NCBI RefSeq assembly: GCF_000261365.1
Contig: NZ_AJVC01000004.1
Location: 868,001 to 932,000, forward strand
Source: Herbaspirillum sp. GW103
Lineage (GTDB): Bacteria; Pseudomonadota; Gammaproteobacteria; Burkholderiales; Burkholderiaceae_D
Reading direction: 5' to 3'
Length of the DNA: 64,000 nucleotides
Position numbers and translations under genes: made by a program
Notes under the pieces: model-generated
Databases searched by the model: none
The model's input: the letters and a program-made list of their open reading frames with translations, nothing else
Told to the model about the DNA's origin: nothing
In this document: one piece after another, positions 57,540 through 64,000 of the stretch
Layout of the letters: each line of letters opens with the position of its first letter
Position numbering within the stretch: position 1 is the first letter of the stretch

Positions 57540-60221
57540 TCATACCGTGGAAGACAGGGGCTTGCCGGTATCGATACCCAAGGTCCGCGCCGCGTCTTCC
57601 AAGCGCGCACGATCCTCCCCCCACACTTCACACAAGGCCGTATACGCAATCCAGCGCGCATCGATCTCGAAGAAGTCACGCAGATTCACCCGCGTATCGC
57701 TGCGACCAAACCCGTCCGTACCCAAGGTCACATACGGCGCCGGCACGAACGCGCGGATGCTCTCGGGCAAGCTGCGGATGTAATCGCTCACCGCGATCAC
57801 CGGCGCTGCGCTGCCTTGCAATTGCGCCGTTACATAGGGCTGGGCCGGGCTGGCCGACAGGCGCTGTGCACGTTGCGCCGCCACGCCATCACGTGCCAGC
57901 TCGGTATAGCTGGTCACGCTCCACACCTCGGCCTCGATCTGCCAGTGCTGCTGCAGCAGCGCCGCTGCGGCCACGGCCTCCTTGAGAATGGGGCCCGAGC
58001 CCAGCAAGCGCACCTGCGCACCCGCCTTGCTACCCAGGCAGTAAAAACCGCGCAGGATCCCCTCCTGCACGCCGTCCGGCAGACTGGGCTGAGCCTCGTT
58101 CTCGTTGGTGACAGTGATGTAGTAGAACACGTCATCACCGCGTTCCATCATGCGGCGCATGCCCTCATCCAGGATCACCGCCAGCTCATACGCATAGGCC
58201 GGGTCGTACGAAACACAGTTGGGAATCGACGCTGCCGTCACCAGGCTGTTGCCATCCTGATGCTGCAGGCCCTCGCCGCCCAGTGTGGTGCGCCCCGAGG
58301 TAGCCCCGATCAGGAAGCCGCGCGCCCGCTGGTCTGCAGCGGCCCAGATCAGATCGCCGATGCGCTGGAAACCGAACATCGAGTAGTAGATGTAGAAGGG
58401 CAGCATCGGCGTGCCATGCACCGAGTAGGCAGTGGCCGCTGCGGTCCAGGAAGAAATCGCGCCGGCCTCGGTGATGCCCTCCTCCAGAATCTGTCCATCT
58501 TTCGCTTCGCGATAGTAGAGGATGGACCCGATATCCTCCGGCTCATACAACTGCCCTTGCGACGAATAGATGCCGACCTGACGGAACAGGTTGGCCATGC
58601 CGAAGGTGCGCGCCTCATCGGCCACGATGGGCACGACATACTGGCCGAAATCCTTGTCCTTCAACAGATTGCCGAGCTGACGCACCAGCGCCATGGTGGA
58701 GGACATCTCCTTGCCGTCGGCCTCCAGCGCGAACCGGGCGTGCGCCTCCAGCGGCGGCACCGCGCGCCCTGCCTGCCCGGCCTGGCGGCGCGGCAGATAC
58801 CCGCCGAGCGCGGCGCGACGGGCATGCAGGTGCTTCATCTCCGGACTGTCATCGGCCGGCTTGTAGAAGGCCAGCTCACGGCATTGATCATCAGTGAGCG
58901 GCAGCTTGAAGCGGTCGCGGAACTGCAGCAGGCTTTCTTCATCCAGCTTCTTCTGCTGGTGTGTGGTCATCTTGCCTTCGCCCGCCGCGCCCATGCCGTA
59001 GCCCTTCTTGGTCTGCGCCAGAATCACCGTGGGCTGGCCACGATGGCTGGCCGCCGCCTGGTAGGCCGAGAAGATCTTCTTCATGTCATGGCCACCGCGA
59101 CGCAGGCGATTGATTTCCTCATCGGTGAGCGTGGCGCCGATGGCGCGCGTGCCCGGCGTCTGGCCGAAGAAATGCTGGCGATTGAAAGCACCATCATTGG
59201 CGGCGAAGGTCTGCAACTGCCCGTCCACCGTACGATTCAAGGCATCGACCAGTTCGCCGTCCCGGTCACGCGCAAACAACCCATCCCAGTCCGAGCCCCA
59301 CAAGAGCTTGATGACGTTCCAGCCGGCACCGGCAAAGAGCGTCTCCAGTTCATCGACGATATGACCATTGCCGCGCACCGGCCCATCGAGCCGCTGCAGG
59401 TTGCAGTTGACCACGAAGATCAGATTGTCCAGCTTCTCGCGCGAGGCCAGCGAGAGCGCGGCCAGCGATTCGGGCTCGTCCATCTCGCCATCGCCGAAGA
59501 CGCCCCACACCTTGCGCCCCTGGTCCTGCAACAGGCCGCGATGCTCCATGTAGCGCAAGAAGCGCGCCTGGTAGATGGCATTGATGGGACCGATGCCCAT
59601 GGAACCGGTCGGGAACTGCCAGAACTGCGGCATCAGCCAGGGATGCGGATAGGACGACAAACCCTGGCGCCCCACCCGCTTGGCCTCGATCTCGCGCCGG
59701 TAGTAGGCCAGATCCTCTTCGGCGAGGGCGCCTTCGAGGAAGGCCCGCGCATAGATGCCGGGCGCGGAGTGCGGCTGGAAGTAGACGACATCGCCCGCGA
59801 ATTGCGCATCGCGGGCGCGGAAGAAGTGGTTGAAGCCGACCTCGAAGAGGTCCGCCGCCGAGGCATAGCTGGCGATATGCCCGCCCAGTTCGCCATAGGC
59901 GCGGTTGGCGCGCACCACCATGGCCAGCGCGTTCCAGCGCATGATGCTGGCAATGCGCTCCTCAATGGCCTGGGCATCGGAGCCACCAGGGAAGGGCGGC
60001 TCCTGTTCCGGGCGGATCGTGTTGACGTAAGGGGTATTGCGCGCATCGCGCCAGTTCACGCCCCATTGCTGAGCCGCTGCCGACAGCCGCGAAAGCAGGA
60101 AGCGCGCGCGTTCCGGACCGGCCTCGGCCAGCACGCTGTGCAGCGCTTGCAGCCACTCCTGGGTTTCCTGGGTATCGAGGTCGATATCGCGGGCAATATC
60201 GCTGTCGCTGGGGCGGGACAT
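57540..60221 (-). CDS. homodimeric 2-oxo acid dehydrogenase E1 (AceE/MdeB type)
   Basis: 893 residues, full length for a homodimeric pyruvate-dehydrogenase E1. ThDP motif GDGE (243-246) to Asn272, and the His-containing GGHDMKKIFSAY and GKMTTHQQKKL loop segments are present. It decarboxylates a 2-oxo acid and passes the acyl group to an E2 lipoyl domain. No aceF or lpd gene follows; instead the gene is divergent from an Lrp-type regulator. That layout recalls mdeB-mdeR of Pseudomonas methionine catabolism, where MdeB acts on 2-oxobutyrate. So it may be a second, specialised E1 rather than the housekeeping AceE. The start at 60221 has AGGAAG upstream; the longer frame to 60317 is rejected. Confidence 0.88.
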   Translation of the reverse strand: MSRPSDSDIARDIDLDTQETQEWLQALHSVLAEAGPERARFLLSRLSAAAQQWGVNWRDARNTPYVNTIRPEQEPPFPGGSDAQAIEERIASIMRWNALAMVVRANRAYGELGGHIASYASAADLFEVGFNHFFRARDAQFAGDVVYFQPHSAPGIYARAFLEGALAEEDLAYYRREIEAKRVGRQGLSSYPHPWLMPQFWQFPTGSMGIGPINAIYQARFLRYMEHRGLLQDQGRKVWGVFGDGEMDEPESLAALSLASREKLDNLIFVVNCNLQRLDGPVRGNGHIVDELETLFAGAGWNVIKLLWGSDWDGLFARDRDGELVDALNRTVDGQLQTFAANDGAFNRQHFFGQTPGTRAIGATLTDEEINRLRRGGHDMKKIFSAYQAAASHRGQPTVILAQTKKGYGMGAAGEGKMTTHQQKKLDEESLLQFRDRFKLPLTDDQCRELAFYKPADDSPEMKHLHARRAALGGYLPRRQAGQAGRAVPPLEAHARFALEADGKEMSSTMALVRQLGNLLKDKDFGQYVVPIVADEARTFGMANLFRQVGIYSSQGQLYEPEDIGSILYYREAKDGQILEEGITEAGAISSWTAAATAYSVHGTPMLPFYIYYSMFGFQRIGDLIWAAADQRARGFLIGATSGRTTLGGEGLQHQDGNSLVTAASIPNCVSYDPAYAYELAVILDEGMRRMMERGDDVFYYITVTNENEAQPSLPDGVQEGILRGFYCLGSKAGAQVRLLGSGPILKEAVAAAALLQQHWQIEAEVWSVTSYTELARDGVAAQRAQRLSASPAQPYVTAQLQGSAAPVIAVSDYIRSLPESIRAFVPAPYVTLGTDGFGRSDTRVNLRDFFEIDARWIAYTALCEVWGEDRARLEDAARTLGIDTGKPLSSTV

Positions 60222-60447
60222 GTCCACTTCCTGTTCTCCTGTCTGGGTGCGCCGGGCCGGGTGCATCACTGCTCTATGCAAAGAGACGAAAAGCCGGTAA
60301 AACACAGGCCGCGCCATCCGTCTCCGAGCACCCGACGCCTTTTTGGCCTTGTTGTCGTTGAGGGCTACTGTGATCGAAGCACCGGACTACGATACGCCCT
60401 ATGCCCCGGCATGAGTCACTTAAGATGGGAAGTTGCCGTACAATATT

Positions 60448-60462
60448 CAGCATCCAGTGCTG
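60448..60462. promoter_or_regulatory. inverted repeat in the E1/Lrp divergent promoter region
   Basis: CAGCA-TCCAG-TGCTG lies 34 bp before the Lrp gene in the 274-bp divergent gap. It is a candidate site for autoregulation by the Lrp protein; symmetry and position are the only support. Confidence 0.35.
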
Positions 60463-60495
60463 CGAAACTGAAACTGACAGAATTAAATTTCGATA

Positions 60496-60975
60496 ATGGA
60501 ACTCGACACCACCGATTTGCGCATCCTGAACATCCTGCAGGAGAACAGTTCGATCAGCAATCTGGAGCTGGCCAGCCGCATCAACCTCTCCCCCTCGCCG
60601 ACTTTGGCCCGTGTGAAGCGTCTGGAGACCGAAGGCATCATCTCCCGCTATGTAGCGCTGGCCGATCCGCACCTGCTGGGCCTGAAGGTGAACGTTTTTG
60701 TCAAAGTCATCCTGGAGCGCCAGGGTGCCGAAGCGCTGGCCCAGTTCGAGACGGCGGTGAGTGCCTTCGATGAGGTCATGGAAGTCTATCTGATGACCGG
60801 CGACGAGGATTACCTGCTGCGCATCGTGGTGCCCGACCTGCTGACGCTGGAGCATTTCATCGTCGATCACCTGACCAAGATCCCCGGCATCAAGAACATC
60901 CGCTCCAGCTTCGCCCTCAAGCAGATCAAGTACAAGACCGCCCTGCCCACGCCCAAGATCAAGACGCGGCGATAG
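60496..60975 (+). CDS. Lrp/AsnC family transcriptional regulator
   Basis: 159 residues. The helix-turn-helix ISNLELASRINLSPSPTLARV is near 20-40 and the RAM ligand-binding domain is about 65-140 (VMEVYLMTGDEDYLLRIVVPDL). It forms octamers and responds to amino acids. It is divergent from the E1 dehydrogenase gene and probably activates it, as MdeR/BkdR-type regulators do. No ribosome binding site is obvious before the ATG (60496). Confidence 0.92.
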   Translation: MELDTTDLRILNILQENSSISNLELASRINLSPSPTLARVKRLETEGIISRYVALADPHLLGLKVNVFVKVILERQGAEALAQFETAVSAFDEVMEVYLMTGDEDYLLRIVVPDLLTLEHFIVDHLTKIPGIKNIRSSFALKQIKYKTALPTPKIKTRR

Positions 60976-60995
60976 GCGCTACGGCGCACATGAAA

Positions 60996-61015
60996 AAAGG
61001 GCCTTGCGGCCCTTT
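60996..61015 (+). terminator. intrinsic terminator of the Lrp gene
   Basis: AAAGGGCC and GGCCCTTT pair around a TTGC loop. The T run after the stem is short and merges into the heptamer repeat. Confidence 0.8.
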
Positions 61016-61047
61016 GCTGTTTGATGTTTGCTGTTTGCTGTTTGCTG
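61013..61047. repeat. five tandem heptamers TTTGCTG
   Basis: Five uninterrupted 7-bp units at 61013, 61020, 61027, 61034 and 61041; the second reads TTTGATG. The array lies just after the Lrp terminator and 18 bp before the stop of the convergent pseudo-receiver gene. It is a potential variable-number repeat and is non-coding here. Confidence 0.85.
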
Positions 61048-61065
61048 CGCCCCACCTTGCCTCAC

Positions 61066-61602
61066 TCAGTGCGACCGTCCGCCGCGCGGCAAGCCATCCT
61101 CCTGGCGCCGCTGCGGATGCGCGGGCTCACCCGCCAGCGCATCCTGCACCACGGCCTCGGCCAGCGGTGCGGCTGCCTCGCTGACATCGCACCAGCGCTC
61201 CACCATCGCTACCACGCAACGCGCATAGTGTTCTCCATCGACCGGCTTGGGCAGGTATTCGGTCGCACCGGCCTCCAGTGCCGCACGCTCGCCCTCGGTC
61301 TCGTGGGAAGGAAAGACCACCACCGGGGCAGCAGCCAGATGCTTGCTCGCGCGCAACTCGCGCAAAAGCTGCAGGCCGTCGCCGCACTCCATCTCGGACT
61401 CCAGCAGAATCAGGCTGGGCGCGCCGCCATCGCTCTGGCGGCGCCCCTGCAGCAGGCAGCGACGCGCCGTCGCCAGGTCCGGGCAGGACCGGAAGAGGCA
61501 ATGCAGTCCCGCACGCCACAAGGCGAAGCGCGCCAGCTCGGCGGCCTCCTGGCTGGGGTCGATCATGATGATGCTGGGGAAATTCATGCTGCGAGAGAAC
61601 AT
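61066..61602 (-). CDS. response-regulator-like pseudo-receiver protein (Asp replaced by Glu)
   Basis: 178 residues from ATG 61602 (an ATG five codons later and a GTG 13 codons earlier are possible). It has a single CheY-like receiver fold: SIIMIDPSQEAAE with one acidic residue (Asp15) at the metal site, LILLESEMECGDG where the phospho-acceptor Asp is Glu68, Ser99 in VVVFPS, and Lys119 in EYLPKP. The Glu could mimic a constant phosphorylated state. A C-terminal tail of about 50 residues (Ala-, Arg- and Gln-rich) has no known output domain. No kinase gene is nearby. Confidence 0.75.
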   Translation of the reverse strand: MFSRSMNFPSIIMIDPSQEAAELARFALWRAGLHCLFRSCPDLATARRCLLQGRRQSDGGAPSLILLESEMECGDGLQLLRELRASKHLAAAPVVVFPSHETEGERAALEAGATEYLPKPVDGEHYARCVVAMVERWCDVSEAAAPLAEAVVQDALAGEPAHPQRRQEDGLPRGGRSH

Positions 61603-61819
61603 CCTGTCAGAGTACACAAGCCGACAATGGCTACAGCACACGTTTTACAGGACTGGCGCGGCGCCCGGCATCGGGAAATTCCTGACTGCGCCAGACAAGA
61701 GGGAGACAGACGGTCAGGATTTCCCCGATCGCCGACAGTAGCAAGAATGACTACAGTGACAAGCTCGATGATCCGCTCCAGCAGGATCTGCCCATCTGTA
61801 CAGCCAGGAAGCCCCGCCG

Positions 61820-62251
61820 ATGTTGCCGTTTGCCAAAGTCCGAGTCCCCGTCCCCACCGCCTTGCTGGGCATGGTCGAGCTGTATGTCAGCGCATGCACC
61901 CGCAGCACCGGCCAGCGCGCCGATGCCCTGCACGACTGGGCCAGCCTGCAGGCCACGCCGCGCAAGGTGCTGGAATGGTTTGCCAGCTCCGGCTTTGCGC
62001 CCGGTGGAGAAAAGAGCGCGCTGGCCCGCTTCCAGCCCTGTCCCGAGCGCCTGGTCTGCCTCGACCAGCTCAAGCACCGGGTACCGCCGCCGCTGGCGAT
62101 ACCACGCTTCTGGCAGCTCGACGACAGCAACTACGGCTTCGATACCAGCCCGCACCTGCCCTATTGGCTCGCCATGAACAATGCTTCCTTCGTGCCGCTG
62201 CTGGTGCCCGCGCACCAGATGGCGCACTTCTCGCGCGCCCTGGTGGCGTGA
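61820..62251 (+). CDS. hypothetical protein
   Basis: 143 residues, no signal peptide or membrane helix, with many aromatic residues in the middle (VLEWFASSGF, RFWQLDDSNYGF). I do not recognise the family. AGGA lies ahead of the ATG at loose spacing. The codon pattern is like that of the neighbours, so it is probably coding. It is convergent with the AraC gene at 62286 and has its own 218-bp upstream gap, in which I see nothing definite. Confidence 0.6.
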   Translation: MLPFAKVRVPVPTALLGMVELYVSACTRSTGQRADALHDWASLQATPRKVLEWFASSGFAPGGEKSALARFQPCPERLVCLDQLKHRVPPPLAIPRFWQLDDSNYGFDTSPHLPYWLAMNNASFVPLLVPAHQMAHFSRALVA

Positions 62252-62285
62252 AGTCTTCTTCCCGTTTTCCCCCTCGCCACAGCGC

Positions 62286-63164
62286 TTACTTCAAGGGCAG
62301 GTAGATATCCGTGAGCAACTCGCCCGGTGGTGTATCGGGCAAGAGATTGAGATAGTGGAAGTACAGCGGGAAATCGCGCAACTCCTCACCACTCTCCGGC
62401 AGCCACTGGCGATACAGCGGATAGATGCTCTCTCCCAGGCGTTCATGCGCGCCCGCATGACGCACGCGCGCGCAGCGCCCGCCCGGGATCAGGGAACTCA
62501 CCACGGCTTGCGCATTGCCCGGCACCTGTGCGTCCACTTCACCGCAGATGCCGAAGCGGAATTGCTCCGGGGGCGTGGTGTCGGGATTATCCCAGGCCAG
62601 ACCGAAGGTACGGCAGCGCTCCACCGGCGACAGGCCGGACGCCTTGCGCCATTCGATGAAGCGCGCCACGGTGGCGTTGAGCTGGTTGACGGGGCCGCGA
62701 TGCGCCAGCAGGGCGATACGGATGGGTTCGACGTCGACGATTTCTACTTGCACTTGCACTTTCCTTTCAGGGATGCGGAAGACGAAACGCTCGTTCCATG
62801 AAGGCCAGTCCGGTGCGCGCCGAAACTGCGAAGGCGACTGGCCGAAGGCACTTCTGAAAGCGCGCGTGAAGGATTCCGGATTTTCGAAACCGGCTTCGAG
62901 GGCGATGTCGATGATGCGCCGCTTTGGCTGAAAGGCCAGTTGATGGCTGGCATGCTTCAGACGCATCAGCAGGATGTAGCGCGCCACCCCGACGCCGGTA
63001 AAGTCAGCAAACTGCCGCTGGAAATGGAACCGTGAAAAATGGGCGACAGCCGCCAGCTGCTCCATCTCCAGCGGGCCATGGAGATGCGCCTCGATATGAT
63101 CGAGCACACGTTCGAAGCGGGCTTGATAGCGGGCCTGGCTGGTCTTTTGGCGGTCGTCGTTCAT
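62286..63164 (-). CDS. AraC family regulator with GyrI-like effector domain
   Basis: 292 residues. The N-terminal double helix-turn-helix (about 10-115: HFSRFHFQRQFADFTGVG, then IDIALEAGFENPESFTRAF) is followed by a GyrI/BmrR-like small-molecule-binding domain (about 130-290). This is the layout of Rob/SoxS-related regulators of efflux and stress genes. It is divergent from the CPBP protease gene. Confidence 0.9.
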   Translation of the reverse strand: MNDDRQKTSQARYQARFERVLDHIEAHLHGPLEMEQLAAVAHFSRFHFQRQFADFTGVGVARYILLMRLKHASHQLAFQPKRRIIDIALEAGFENPESFTRAFRSAFGQSPSQFRRAPDWPSWNERFVFRIPERKVQVQVEIVDVEPIRIALLAHRGPVNQLNATVARFIEWRKASGLSPVERCRTFGLAWDNPDTTPPEQFRFGICGEVDAQVPGNAQAVVSSLIPGGRCARVRHAGAHERLGESIYPLYRQWLPESGEELRDFPLYFHYLNLLPDTPPGELLTDIYLPLK

Positions 63165-63313
63165 CGGGTCCTCGGTTCACGGGACATACTGTGCAAGAAA
63201 GAGCGGAACAAATCCTGACCGAAATTGCGCATCGTGAACAGACCTCAAGCTCTGGCCCTCTGACGGGTCGCCATGTTAAAACACTGGCTTCGTCGCACTC
63301 TGCCTTTTTCTCC

Positions 63314-64000
63314 ATGCCTTCCGCTGTTCTCTTGATGCTCGCCATCTGCAGCGTCTGGCTGCCCTCCCTGAGGCTGCCGGGCCGCTGGACCCTTGCACCC
63401 TGGCTGCCGCTGCTGACACTGGCCGTGGCCATGGGCCTGCAGGATGGCCGACTCGATGCCGGCGCCGCCACAGGCATCGTCCTGCTGGGCGTCACCGCCC
63501 TGGGAACGACCCATGCGTCCAACGCATGGCAACGCCGCAGTCTGCTGGCGCTGAGTTTGCTGCTGGCCCTGCTGCTGGCACTGCATCGCTGGCCGGGTTT
63601 CCACAATGTGCTGGTGCTCCCGTCAGCGGCCATGACTGCCGATGCGCGGCCCTTCATGCTCTTTGCCAATCTCGACAAAGGAAGCGCCGGACTGCTGTTG
63701 CTGGCACTGCTGGCGCCACGCTGCCATGCGTGGCGGGAATGGCGGGAGATGCTCTGCAAGACGCTGCTGCCGGGTGCCGTGACGATCGCGCTCGTGATGG
63801 GCGCGGCTTGTGTGGCGGGCCTGGTCAGGCCCGCACTGAAGTGGCCGGACTTTACCGTGGAGTTCCTGGCCATCAATCTGCTGTTGACGGTGGTGGCAGA
63901 GGAAGCCTTCTTCCGCGGCGTCATCCAGCATCGGCTGCAAAGCGTCTTGCAGCACATCCGCGGCGGGACAGGGCTGGCAATGACGGCCTCCGCGCTGCTC
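63314..64000 (+). CDS. CPBP family intramembrane protease (truncated by window end)
   Basis: The frame is open from ATG 63314 to the last base (229 codons) and continues beyond the window. Hydrophobic helices lie near 3-18, 28-41, 52-62, 77-91, 122-135, 152-172 and 183-196. The first CPBP/Abi motif EExxxR is complete as Glu196-Glu197 to Arg201 (AEEAFFRG); the second (FxxxH) would lie past the edge. Family members are glutamate-type membrane proteases. The ribosome binding site is weak, and an ATG seven codons later is possible. Confidence 0.8.
   Translation, partial: MPSAVLLMLAICSVWLPSLRLPGRWTLAPWLPLLTLAVAMGLQDGRLDAGAATGIVLLGVTALGTTHASNAWQRRSLLALSLLLALLLALHRWPGFHNVLVLPSAAMTADARPFMLFANLDKGSAGLLLLALLAPRCHAWREWREMLCKTLLPGAVTIALVMGAACVAGLVRPALKWPDFTVEFLAINLLLTVVAEEAFFRGVIQHRLQSVLQHIRGGTGLAMTASALL

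Noticed and set aside
57816-60773. 985-codon open frame on the plus strand opposite the E1 dehydrogenase gene
   Set aside because: It is rich in His, Gln, Arg and Gly as expected for the antisense of a GC-rich gene, shows no motif, and the minus strand encodes a complete enzyme.

Overview
The window is about 64 kb of GC-rich, densely coded DNA from a betaproteobacterium, most likely Oxalobacteraceae and Herbaspirillum-like. This is inferred from the protein families, the kdsD-kdsC-lptCAB-rpoN-hpf gene order, the many chemoreceptors and the mix of catabolic families; no 16S rRNA gene is present. I see no prophage, insertion sequence or CRISPR array. One tRNA gene (Arg, anticodon ACG) lies at 3213-3289.

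Layout. 1-5.1 kb: periplasmic asparaginase, Tat-exported glucan protein OpgD, tRNA-Arg, a small exported protein, cytochrome b561 and azoreductase. 5.1-13.2 kb (minus strand): a five-gene unit of class III aminotransferase, DUF1329 protein, DUF1302 outer-membrane-type protein, MMPL-type RND permease and YCF48-like beta-propeller. It looks like an envelope-spanning transport system for a hydrophobic compound, led by a catabolic enzyme. 13.5-24.2 kb (minus): a ten-gene catabolic operon of ThDP enzyme, SDR lacking the usual catalytic residues, BNR propeller, VOC protein, DUF1185 protein, alpha/beta hydrolase, NIPSNAP protein, MhpA-like flavin hydroxylase, aldehyde dehydrogenase and chemoreceptor, ending at a clear terminator. 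24.5-30.1 kb: IclR regulator, AraC (EutR-like) regulator, a second aldehyde dehydrogenase and an APC permease.

The most interesting signal is a non-palindromic element, GACTTGCTCATTTGGGCTAA. It occurs exactly twice (before the aminotransferase unit and before the aldehyde dehydrogenase at 27002) and in degenerate form twice more (before the ten-gene operon and before the APC permease). All four copies point toward the downstream gene and lie about 22 nt from a -10-like hexamer. This ties the four units into one probable regulon, with the AraC-type regulator at 25489-26466 as the best candidate activator: import (permease), deamination (aminotransferase), aldehyde oxidation, hydroxylation/ring-cleavage-type chemistry, chemotaxis and an envelope transport system for one unknown substrate.

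30.5-49 kb: an RND drug-efflux permease without an adaptor gene, divergent from a BaeSR-like two-component system; two chemoreceptors; an orphan ABC binding protein; ssb, an MFS transporter, uvrA, a phytanoyl-CoA dioxygenase-family protein and a KefB-type K+/H+ antiporter. 49.4-55.2 kb: the conserved Kdo/LPS-export cluster kdsD-kdsC-lptC-lptA-lptB followed by rpoN and hpf. 55.5-64 kb: monothiol glutaredoxin, ubiX, an SDR, a homodimeric pyruvate-dehydrogenase-type E1 divergent from an Lrp regulator (mde-like arrangement), a pseudo-receiver with Glu in place of the phospho-acceptor Asp, a hypothetical protein, an AraC/GyrI regulator and a CPBP membrane protease cut by the window end.

Starts were chosen by ribosome binding site and family N-terminus, so several are well inside the longest open frame. 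All functional names rest on reading motifs by eye; no database search was run.
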